From Hydrangea macrophylla (Eukaryota > Streptophyta > Magnoliopsida > Cornales > Hydrangeaceae): 64,000 bases of DNA. The translations under genes and the position numbers were made by a program. Each line of letters opens with the position of its first letter. Within the stretch, counting starts at the first letter, position 1. The DNA is taken from positions 111,023,191 through 111,087,190 of the forward strand of contig CM066984.1 in assembly GCA_033977485.1 (NCBI GenBank), written 5' to 3'. Below, in pieces: positions 23,356-31,743 of the stretch. Below the pieces are notes generated by a model, which was given only the letters and a program-made list of their open reading frames with translations, was not told the origin of the DNA and did no database searches.

Positions 23356-23627
23356 TTTGTTCTACATATATCAGACTAACTTTTTATATTTATCTGATGT
23401 GGGACGAGATCTCGGCTTCCCCAGTTTTGCCTTTTCCCCCCCAAAAGCAAAGAAGTTCACCTACACAACCTAAATTAGGTTCAAAAGTGACTTTTTCCAC
23501 ACAACAATCACTTAATACCACACTTGACGATAGCTTCTAAACTTTTTTTTGAAAATTTCCATGTATTCACATCAATATAGAAGTACTTCAATGTACAGAT
23601 TACATACCGAAATAGAAAGAAAGACAG

Positions 23628-24102
23628 TTATGGTATGAGGTGGTTCTGAGCTTGAACCTCTGAAGGATCAATCAGGCCTTCTAAAACAACAAGCTCATCC
23701 AATAGTTTATGTTTCTCTTTTTCGAGCCCCATAACTTCGTCTTCAACCTCTCGTAACTCTCCCCCTAACCCAAAGCTTTCTTCCTCGAGCATCAAATACT
23801 TTCTTCTCAGAGTCCGGTATTCATTTCCGGAATTGGATGAGTCTGGCATTGAATCTGAGGTTGATTTTTCTGGTTGTTGAAACATTGGGGAAACTTCATT
23901 CTTCAAGCTTCTCTTGGACCCCTTCTGTCCTGGTGGTATTGGCAGGGGCCGAGGTGGTTCTTGACCCGCTTTCCCATAGTCCTGTTGCACTTTAACCCTT
24001 GAAGCCTTCTGAGTTGTGGGTTTCTTTTTCCGTGACTTGGGATTTGAAGCTTCCTCAGGTGGCAGCATCCTTGGATCTTGCATTTCCCAAGCGTATCGGG
24101 TA
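23628..24102 (-). CDS. Last exon of a small basic/coiled-coil protein (unidentified)
   Basis: On the minus strand an acceptor (TTTTAG) at 24103-24108 opens an exon reading RYAWEMQDPRMLPPEEAS and ending at a TAA at 23628-23630. The encoded segment has three parts: a short conserved-looking start, a lysine/proline/glutamine-rich basic linker (SRKKKPTTQK, then a PPRPLPIPPGQKG patch), and a C-terminal heptad-type coiled coil (about 55 residues, beginning EYRTLRRKYLMLEEES) rich in Glu, Leu and Lys. This organisation fits a nuclear adaptor or complex subunit, but I do not recognise the family and assign no function. The exon needs two bases from an upstream exon. A candidate giving exactly that phase is at 27593-27609, which would make a 163-residue protein. 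The gene ends about 210 bp from the retroelement nest. Codon use is normal and there are no internal stops. Confidence 0.6.
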
Positions 24103-25133
24103 CTAAAATACATATAAAATGAATTATACTGCCATAAGTACACACACGAGGACCAAAAATCCATGGTTATAGAAGACTGAAATAGCTGGACTGATCAGAC
24201 ATGTTAGATTTTAAATTCGAGTAGTTGAAACCGAATTTTTTTTATCACTCTCTTCAGACAGGTTAAAAAAAAAAGGATAAAAGAAACAGGAGCATAAATG
24301 AAATGGATTTAAAACTCAGCAATGCTTTGGAAAAAATTTCACGCGAACAAATCAAGAAAAAAAATAAGAAGTGAAATTCAATATTTTCAAGAACTGAAAC
24401 CCATTACAAATAGACAACCTCAAAACCACTGTCAAGTTGTATAAATAAGTTGGAATTGTACAAAACGAATAAACATTTCAGCATATAAATCTAACTTCCT
24501 CCAAAAGTTATGACAAACAACAAATGAATTTACAAGCAACCCTATTAGTCACAATTATGTGAATGCTCCCTGTGAGACACTTGGTTAGCAAAATAAGATT
24601 TGATGAAGACACAAATTGTCATGTAATTATTAAATAGTAATCTTCATTGTGCCTTACAATAATTTTCCTACAACATGTGTACCATACATGAACACATGTA
24701 AACGAGTACTACATATACAAACACAAAATTGTACTCTGGAAATATCATAATTACAAAGAAAAAATTAACTCAATACCAACAAAGAAGAAGTCGTTTGTTC
24801 ACTCAGCAGAACTTACTACAAATGCTTAAAACCAAGTATCGGTAGTAATTGAAGACGCAAAATGTATAACAGGAATGGCTGAGAAAACCCAGGAAATTTA
24901 TCACCTTAAAAGTTAAAACCAAAAGGGCTTACTTGAAATCAGTTAAGAAATAAATAGAATGATAAATACAACATGGGAATATACTTTACAAAGAGAAATC
25001 CAATACAGAATTTCTGTTCATAAAAGACTTGTACAGTAATTTTGTTTTAAAATAGATTGGTTCCAAATAAGTCCCACCTTCTTTGTATACAGTTTGTTTT
25101 TGTAGCACAATGTGCTTAATAGAAAACTAATCG
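24103..25133 (-). other. Probable intron sequence of the minus-strand gene
   Basis: AT-rich, with no supportable exon on either strand. It lies between the acceptor of the last exon and the hAT insertion. A missed small exon cannot be excluded. Confidence 0.45.
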
Positions 25134-25141
25134 CTTAGGAC

Positions 25142-26188
25142 TAGGGGTGGGCACACTTCGGGCCGATCCTAAGTTTCGACCCGAACCCGAAATTTTAGCA
25201 CAATTCGGTTCGGATAAAAACTGAACTGAAATTAGTTCAGTTCGAAACCGAACTGATTTAATAAGTTTGGTTCGGTTTTCGGTATGTAAAATAATTTCGG
25301 TTTGAAACCGAACAACCGAAGTTTCATAATAAGCAATATATAGATTGCTTCAGTGCATTTATATATATAATATAAGCAATAGCATATATAAATTTATAAT
25401 AACCATTACCAATAGCATCCCTGATCTCATTCTCTCTCTCTCTCTATAAAATCAGGGAATCATAGAATAGATCGATTAGCTACTATGAAGTAGTCTCCAT
25501 TACCGATCTATATACTGGGTTTCGATAGAAAGAGATTTGGGGATCTCACCGAGTCACCACAAACTGAGGCCGCCGCACAAACACACCACACCCAGTCACC
25601 CACAAGAGCCACAATTACCCACCGGCCACCACTCAGGCATGGAGGAGGAGGAGGAGGAGGAGGATTGGACTTCAACTCTGTGACATTAAGGCGACGGCTT
25701 CGGTACTGCGACGCCCACCACTCAATCTCTCACTCTTTCTTTTTATGAATCTCTGTCTCTCTCTCTCTCACTGGATTATTAAGTTGAAATTTGAATGTGG
25801 GTTTATGTAATTTCAAGGCACAGATAAGAAATTAGGGTTTTTGAAAGAACAGTGATCTTTTGTTGATTTGGTGGTTTGATATCATTTCTTTTTTGAATTT
25901 TGAACAAAGACTATGGTTCTTTCATGGTTAATTTGATTACTGCACTTAGGAATCATTTTGGCTTGGCTTATTTCAAAGGGGAAAAAATAAATATATATAT
26001 ATATATATTCCAAACTTCGGTTGAAATCAAACTCGAAGTTTCGAACCCGAACTTCTATTTCGAACCCGAATTATAGTTTCGATCTTTAGTACAGTTCGGT
26101 TAACGGTACCATTCTTGCCAACCCGAACCCGATCAACCCGACCCGAACTTCATAGTTCGAACCCAAACCGACCGATTGCCCACCCCTA
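25142..26188. mobile_element. 1047-bp hAT-type non-autonomous element, 8-bp TSD
   Basis: The ends TAGGGGTGGGCA and TGCCCACCCCTA are inverted and flanked by an exact 8-bp duplication CTTAGGAC (25134-25141, 26189-26196), diagnostic of hAT. Subterminal regions are packed with CGAACCGAA/TTCGGTT-type words in both orientations. The middle (about 25400-25960) looks different: CT microsatellites, CTATAAAATCAGGG, a CCGCCGCAC- and GAGGAGGAGG-containing stretch, and TTAGGGTTTTTG, resembling a plant gene's promoter/5' leader. No transposase is encoded. It lies within the inferred intron of the minus-strand gene. Confidence 0.9.
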
Positions 26189-26215
26189 CTTAGGACTCGA
26201 AGTGCTCTTCGTTAT

Positions 26216-26404
26216 GAGAGCATTTTTGCTCATCCAAAAATGCTCAACCATTGCTCAGCCAAGCCTTAGTTGGGTGACATGTGTCGCATTCCATTCCCAT
26301 TTTGCCCTTGTATTATCAACATATTTACTAGAATGAGACACATGCCACTATGCCACCCAGTGGAGGGATGGGTGACCATTTTTTAGGTGAGCAAAAATAC
26401 TGTC
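26216..26404. mobile_element. 189-bp foldback MITE (GAGCATTTTTGCTCA family)
   Basis: It begins GAGAGCATTTTTGCTCATCC and ends AGGTGAGCAAAAATACTGTC. The flanks are CTTCGTTAT (26207-26215) and CTTCATTAT (26405-26413), a 9-bp duplication with one mismatch. It sits only 19 bp from the right TSD copy of the hAT element. Confidence 0.75.
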
Positions 26405-26413
26405 CTTCATTAT

Positions 26414-27267
26414 ACACAGGGATGAACATACATGGGGGCAAGGAGGACTCAAGCACTCCTTTGATTTTTGAAAAATATCATATATATACCCTAACAAAAA
26501 GTATATTTTTACACTTAAAGTTCCCCTCCCAAGTATGAAAACCTTTTGGTCTCAATGTATAGTAACAATGTGTCATTTTATTGTATATTTAGTGTCAATC
26601 AGTATTAAGTTTTCTAATTCCTTCATCCGTCCAAAAAATATTTATAAATAGATCAAAAGAAATAGCCTCAGAGGCCCTGCCCCCGAACCCCCATAAACTC
26701 GCAACCTCTTCACTCCATCAAGCCCCCCTACTCCAATTTCCTACATTCGTCCCTCCCTGATTATACATACTAGAAGGTGTCACACACACTCATTTTTCGT
26801 CCAACTGTTCAAGCAGTTTTTTTGAGCAAAAATTTTTAGCCAACCTGTTAAGAAGCTTTTTACTTTTACAATTGGGCATTTTATAACCCTTGTGATAATT
26901 TTTGTGGAAGAAAAATTGCATAAATTTAGTAGTAATTATTGATGATAAAACCTAAAAAGTGAAAACCCCACCCTTTTACCTTTATATATATGTACATAGA
27001 TTATGTCAAAACCAACAATGACAGGGAAACACGCCAAACGACACATTGTGCTTTAAAAAGCTGTTTAATTTTTCATACTTTTCTGTGTCATTTAGTGTGT
27101 CCTTTGGTGTGTATTCCTATCATTTTTTAAATAAAACTTAAAAAACCTTAAACGTCAATTGTATAACATAAGCACCAAAACCCTAAACGTCAGCAATTAA
27201 CTTTCAGAAGAACAAAAAAAAAAAAAAAAACTACTTTTTATGTCCAATTGAATAAAATTAAACTGTA

Positions 27268-27315
<48 letters not shown>

Positions 27316-27592
27316 ACTAGTTGTGATCTAAGGCTTTGCTGGAGTGAATTTTGAGTTGAGATGAAAGAACAAATAATGAAGTACGATGAAAACTATAGAA
27401 TTCGAGATCGACAATCAATAAACAAACAATTAAAAACAAACGAGCAACAAAAAAAAGGAACCTTAAAAAAGAGAAACGCATCTCCTACCTGGAAAACGTC
27501 CGTACGAATTGGTGAACGAACCGAACTAAAAGCGAAATTGTTAAAAACAATCAAACCAAAAAAACGAAAGTGTTTGGCTCTTCAGCGTCTAC
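26414..27592. other. Gene-free; probable intron of the minus-strand gene
   Basis: AT-rich sequence with a (GA)n tract at 27271-27312 and an A-run near 27213. A plus-strand open frame at 27361-27639 has no family resemblance and is antisense to the inferred first exon. Confidence 0.4.
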
Positions 27593-27609
27593 CGAATCGT
27601 CCACGCCAT
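27593..27609 (-). other. Candidate first coding exon of the minus-strand coiled-coil gene
   Basis: On the minus strand an ATG at 27607-27609 opens six codons (MAWTIR) and meets a GT donor at 27592-27591. It leaves two bases of a codon, which the acceptor exon at 24102 completes with one base. The joined frame is open to the stop. This is an inference from phase, strand and the promoter-like DNA upstream. A 17-bp exon could match by chance, and the intron would be 3490 bp. Confidence 0.3.
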
Positions 27610-27714
27610 CCAGATTCTCTGGTCAAGTCGTTGCCCTAAATTTATACATATGTGTATACATATATATATATATGTATGTGCTATTATATATGTACAGGTA
27701 TGTATATAATATAT

Positions 27715-27888
27715 GGGTAATACTTGGGACACAACCTTCATACAACTTTCATACAACCTCCTCAAAAGATGTGTCTATCTCTTTCCTGTGTCACTGTGGG
27801 GTCTAGTGACATCACATGAGAGAGATAGACACATCTTTTGAGGAGGTTGTATGAAAGTTGTATGAAGGTTGTGTCCCAAATATTACTC
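27715..27888. mobile_element. 174-bp foldback MITE, 9-bp TSD, copy 2
   Basis: The same element as 7402-7575, with the same 174-bp length and ends. It is flanked by an exact but different 9-bp duplication ATAATATAT (27706-27714, 27889-27897), so it is an independent insertion. The two copies differ at roughly a dozen positions by eye. It probably lies in the 5' untranslated region or first intron of the minus-strand gene. Confidence 0.9.
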
Positions 27889-28039
27889 ATAATATATATA
27901 GAGAAAAAGAAGAAACAGCGATGAAAGACAGACGAAGGCAGAGTTACAAAGATCAGATTTATTAACCTTTTTTTCGAACAAAAAAAAAAATAGATTTGGG
28001 GCTAAAGAGAATCAGGAGAAGGATGTAGAGACTGTTTAA

Positions 28040-28240
28040 TTCTCACACTTTCTTGTTTATTGCAAATGGGCCACGAGGGCCGTATTCTTTTATTGGGCTT
28101 GAACCGCCCAAATTGGTGGGCCCATTCTGAAGCATCTTTTCATTCAGTAACATATTGGCCCACTGGTTTCCATTTGAAGCCCCCTCCCAAAAGTCTTTTT
28201 TTTGGTCAAGCTCCCAAAGTCTTTGATGAGGTTGTAATTG
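28040..28240 (-). promoter_or_regulatory. Putative promoter of the minus-strand gene (TGGGCY motifs)
   Basis: At least five TGGGCC/TGGGCT-type words or their complements cluster here (AAATGGGCCACG, ATTGGGCTTG, ACCGCCCAAAT, GTGGGCCCATT, TTGGCCCACT). Such site II elements are typical of promoters of constitutively expressed plant nuclear genes and are bound by TCP factors. The position, upstream of the inferred minus-strand first exon, fits. No TATA box is evident. A plus-strand gene start cannot be excluded from motifs alone. Confidence 0.4.
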
Positions 28241-28405
28241 AGTAATGTTAGGTGTACACAAATTTGTACATATTTTTATACATAAATATTTTAAATGTAT
28301 GTATTCTTTTTGTAAAAGTGGTGCACAAAAAAGTGTAAAAAAATTTAAACAGTATAAAATATATATTTAAAGTATTTGTGTACAAAAATTGTGTACAGCT
28401 ACCGA
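28241..28405. mobile_element. Foldback MITE-like repeat (GAGTAATGTTAGGTGTACAC)
   Basis: The left end GAGTAATGTTAGGTGTACAC is inverted relative to TTGTGTACAGCTACCGATACT. Interior arms ATTTTAAATGTATG and TATATATTTAAAGTATT also pair. It shares the GAGTAATG start with the 8651 and 10119 elements. No convincing TSD. Confidence 0.5.
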
Positions 28406-28492
28406 TACTTTATCCGAGTGATAGGAGAGACAGAGAGATTAGGTATAGCTGTTGTCATTTGTCAGGCAAGCATTGACGTGTGATGTTTGGAG

Positions 28493-28998
28493 CATGGTTT
28501 TGAAAACCGGACCGGACCGGCCGGTTCGACCGGTTGGACCGTCGACCGGTCAGTTTTCCGGTCCGGTTTGACTCGGTAACCGTCAGTGGCACCAAAACCG
28601 CCCAGAACCGGTGAGAACCGTTCGGAAACCGCTCAAAACCGTTCAAAACCGTTCAGAACCGTTCAAAAACCGTTTTTTGACCAAAGCCGCTGAAAACCGT
28701 TTTTTGCCTACAAAAGGTTTTTTTTAATTTTTTTTTTATTTTTTAATTTTTTATATTTATTTCCCCTACATTTACACTTATGATAGGATAGTGTAAAAAT
28801 AAAATTTGAGTTTTTGAATATTTTTGTATATTTTTTTGTTTATATTTACTTATTAAAACTTATATATAAATATAAATAATTAAATATTACATAATTATGA
28901 CATCACGGGTTGATTACGGTTCACCCGACGGTTGAACCTCTAACCCGTGACCCGGTCAATTTTCCGGTTCGATGAACGGTCCGGTTTTCAAAACAATG
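28493..28998. mobile_element. 506-bp hAT-type MITE with AACCGGACC termini, 8-bp TSD
   Basis: The ends CATGGTTTTGAAAACCGGAC and GTCCGGTTTTCAAAACAATG are inverted. An exact 8-bp duplication GTTTGGAG flanks it (28485-28492, 28999-29006). The left third is a dense array of ACCGTTC/GAACCGG words, and the centre is very AT-rich. The TSD length places it in hAT. It is non-coding. Confidence 0.9.
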
Positions 28999-29049
28999 GT
29001 TTGGAGCTTCTATAACAACTGTGATGTGAAAATAATCGAGTAATCTTAT

Positions 29050-30033
29050 GGGGAATTCTACAGTGGGGCGAAGTGGTTTCGCCCCACGTGAAGCCTTTTT
29101 TCTCTCAGCCGTCAGATGAGGAGGAGGGGAGGATCTAATGCGACATATAGCAAGCTGCTTTTAAAAAATTTTAAAACCATCTCACCTGCTGAGCCAGTTG
29201 CCCATTTGAACTTTCTTATGAATGCAAACTGCCTATCCTTGTACCTTGATAAGGATCGTTTGGGCTTTCTAAAGGAACTTCTTGTACCTTTCAAAGAAAA
29301 TTTGAACTTTCTTAAAGAAACATTTGGACTTTAATAAGGGACCTTTATTAAGAAATATTTGGACTTTTGTAAGAAACATTTGTACCTTGATAAGGATCAT
29401 TTGGACTTTCTTAAGAAACATTTTTGAACTTTCTTTTGAATGCAAACTGCCTATCCTTGTACCTTGATAAGGATCGTTTGGACTTTCTAAAGGAACTTCT
29501 TGTACCTTTCAAAGAAAATTTGAACTTTCTAAAAGAAACATTTGGACTTTACTAAGGGACCTATGGACTTTATTAAGAAATATTTGGACTTTTGTAAGAA
29601 ACATTTGTACCTTGATAAAGATCGTTTGGACTTTCTAAAGGAACTTCTTGTACCTTTCAAAGAAGTCTAAATCTGCTATTTACCTTCTTTTTTTTTCTTA
29701 CTTACTTGAATTTTATTTAGTTGTGTACATTATTTATTCCATAAGGTACAACATAATAATGCATATTATTTTACAAACTTGACACATTTCTTTGCAATGT
29801 CCAAACAATCCTCTTTAAAGTCCAAACAGCTCTTAAGAAAAGTCCAAACCTGCTATAGCAGGTTGCAAGGCATTTAATGCATTAATATTATGACAGCCTT
29901 CCTTCTTTCTAAACATTTAATAGGCTGAATTATGTCAGCCTTTTCATATCTCTTCCAATCAACACTTGCCACATATATAGTGGTTTTGCCCCACCTAGAG
30001 CAAAACTACTCTTGCCCCACTATAGCCGGACCC
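29050..30033. mobile_element. 984-bp Mutator-like non-autonomous element, 9-bp TSD
   Basis: The ends GGGGAATTCTACAGTGGGGC and GCCCCACTATAGCCGGACCC are imperfect inverted repeats. An exact 9-bp duplication TAATCTTAT (29041-29049, 30034-30042) flanks them, which supports Mutator-type insertion. The inside holds a tandem repeat array (29208-29668) and no transposase. Confidence 0.85.
29208..29668. repeat. 218-bp tandem repeat built from TTTGGACTTT.. subunits
   Basis: Two copies, starting at 29208 and 29426 (both with GAACTTTCTT.TGAATGCAAA), are nearly identical, and the second runs on into a partial third unit (GTACCTTGATAA.GATCGTTTG from about 29608). Each copy contains several degenerate 22-25-bp subunits of the type TTTGGACTTTCTTAAGAAAC, so the array is a higher-order repeat. 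It lies wholly inside the Mutator-like element. Confidence 0.85.
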
Positions 30034-30072
30034 TAATCTTATACCAACATCTAAATTCATACTTAATTTTAT

Positions 30073-30246
30073 CAATAATGATAGGTGCACAATGAATTAC
30101 ACAAACGTGTAATACAGTGTTGGACTTTGTGTTAAAAAAATTGTACACACAAATAGGTGTGTGCAGGCTTTTCAGCACAAGGTCCAACACTGTACTGCAC
30201 ATTTGTGCAATTTATTATGCAATTCGTTGTGCACCTATCATTACTC
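30073..30246. mobile_element. 174-bp MITE, family of the 8651/8868 elements
   Basis: The arms CAATAATGATAGGTGCACAA and TTGTGCACCTATCATTACTC are inverted. The flanks are TAATTTTAT (30064-30072) and TAATTTTAC (30247-30255), a 9-bp duplication with one mismatch. The interior carries GTTGGACTTTGTG / AAGGTCCAACA as in the 8.7-kb pair. Confidence 0.75.
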
Positions 30247-30496
30247 TAATTTTACACATAGTGCATTTTGACTTTTAATTTCGATAGATTCCGTGTGAGA
30301 CTCGTGTAAACCATTGGAAAAAAAATACTAAAATTGTTGGAGTGTGAATTTAAATGTGAGTATAGAATTTTTGGATAATAATTATTTTTAGAGGCGTAGC
30401 GAGATGGCCCATTGGTATTGAGCCCATCTTCCCTCGCGTTATTCAGTACTCACTTGCTATGCTCCCCATTTTTCTTGATTTAAAGTTAGAGTGTAG

Positions 30497-30655
30497 TTTT
30501 GTTCACCCTAAAATTGCTCACTCTCCTTTTTCATTGGCTAATGTAGTGGAGTCTATTACTTTACACTATTAATTAATTCTCATTTAACACTGGGTCCCAT
30601 TGCATTAGCTAATGAAAGAAAAGGGTGAGCAATTTTGGAATGAGCAAAAATGTAT
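30497..30655. mobile_element. Foldback MITE-like repeat
   Basis: TTTTGTTCACCCTAAAATTGC and TTGCTCACTCTCC pair with GGGTGAGCAATTTT and GGAATGAGCAAAAAT at the other end, and TTGGCTAATG pairs with GCATTAGCTAATG. It is related to the GAGCATTTTTGCTCA family. The ends and TSD are not resolved. Confidence 0.45.
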
Positions 30656-30691
30656 TCATAAAATTAAAAAATTCCTATCGCTATGTTTTTA

Positions 30692-30885
30692 GACATCATT
30701 TTTGTTCACCCATTTTTGGTCCACCATTGCTCATTCAGGTCTTCATTAGGTGACACGTGTTTCATTCCAGTAACTATATATGTTGATAGTATAGGAGTAA
30801 AATAAGAATGAAATTTGACACGTGTCACCCAATAAAGCCCGAGTAAACTATGGTAAACCAAAAATAAATGAGCAAAAATGCTATC
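30692..30885. mobile_element. 194-bp foldback MITE (GAGCATTTTTGCTCA family)
   Basis: The left arm GACATCATTTTTGTTCACCC and right arm AAATGAGCAAAAATGCTATC are inverted. The flanks are ATGTTTTTA (30683-30691) and ATATTTTTA (30886-30894), a 9-bp duplication with one mismatch. The interior contains GGTGACACGTGT and ACACGTGTCACC. Confidence 0.7.
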
Positions 30886-31180
30886 ATATTTTTATGCTCA
30901 TCAAATGGCTTACAATATAGCCATTTTTCCAACCAATATGCAAGACAAGTGAAAACAACATTCTACAAACTACTCAGAAAACATCATTTCATGAATTATA
31001 TGTTCTTTTTCTATTCGTTAGTTTACTACGAGTTTCATTTTAGGAATTATCAACAATATTGTTTTTGTTATGTATTAAATTGATATTTCAATAATATTTG
31101 AAACTTGAAATCTCTCGGGATGCTTTACTCCTGAGCCCACAAGGTTCTGAGAAGGAGCTTAACACGAGTCTAAGTTAAGA

Positions 31181-31324
31181 ATGGCGATGATCTCGTTTTA
31201 CACGGTGCAAGATTTCATGGATAGTTTGATTCGAGATCTTCTTTTCATTGGCAACCGTGAAGTCACCGGATGAATTGCCGAGCAGATAGAAGCCTCAAAA
31301 ACTTTGAATTCAACCACTGATTGA
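31181..31324 (+). pseudogene. Possible gene-fragment relic (unidentified)
   Basis: An ATG frame reads MAMISFYTVQDFMDSLIRD and continues for 30 residues to a TGA. The same frame then stays open for another 16 codons (IAEQIEASKTLNSTTD) to a second stop. The composition is balanced and protein-like, unlike the surrounding low-complexity DNA, which suggests a captured or decayed exon. I do not recognise the family. It may equally be chance. Confidence 0.2.
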
Positions 31325-31601
31325 GACACCTCCGCCAATTTTTTTTTATTTTTATTTTTTATTTTTATTTTTATTTTTATTTTTTTATACTTTGCTTGCA
31401 TGGTGAATAAAATTTTTATGTCACAATACTAATTAATAGCACAAACATGTCATACAAATGAATGTTGGGTTAGTAAGATTAAGGTGTGAACTTTGTGTTC
31501 TTTCAGTTATGGACCCACGAATTTGTAATTTAAAATTAATAAATTCCACCCATAACTACTAGAAACACTAAAGTTGAGTTACTTATTCTAGACAGATAAT
31601 T

Positions 31602-31735
31602 GAGAGCATTTTTGATCACTCATTACTCACTTAAGTCTCCATTGGATGGCATGTGTCACACTCCAGTAATTATGTTATTTCTATAAGGACAAAATGAAAA
31701 TAAAAAAAAGATTTGAGTTAGCAAAAATGCTTCCA
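31602..31735. mobile_element. 134-bp MITE (GAGCATTTTTGCTCA family)
   Basis: It begins with GAGAGCATTTTTGATCACTC and ends with AGCAAAAATGCTTCC. An 8-bp direct repeat AGATAATT (31594-31601, 31736-31743) flanks it. It contains GATGGCATGTGTCAC, as in the other copies. It is the shortest family member. Confidence 0.65.
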
Positions 31736-31743
31736 AGATAATT

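Larger units (their letters stand above)
17874..23414. mobile_element. Inverted pair of TRIM-like LTRs, right copy split by Copia
   Basis: The left LTR (17874-18029, 156 bp) runs TGTGAGATCCCATCTCACAT to GGGGCGTTACA and is followed by TGGTATCGGGGCC, close to the plant initiator-Met primer binding site TGGTATCAGAGCC. After a 97-bp centre comes the mirror image: an inverted TGATACCA site and an inverted LTR that starts TGTAACGCC at 18127. This inverted LTR stops at 18227, where a Copia element begins, and resumes at about 23361 with CTACATATATCAGACTAAC to end near GAGATCTCG at 23414. The two pieces add to about 155-156 bp, equal to the left LTR. Small LTRs starting TGTGAGATCCCA are typical of plant TRIM elements. 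Head-to-head LTRs with facing PBS sites are not a normal insertion product. Confidence 0.75.

Noticed and set aside
27361..27639. Plus-strand 92-codon basic open frame
   Set aside because: Lysine-rich product of A-rich DNA, with no family resemblance. The minus strand shows a better exon-like signal in the same place.
29116..29334. Open frame in the 29-kb tandem repeat
   Set aside because: Created by the repeated TTTGGACTTTCT units inside a Mutator-like element.
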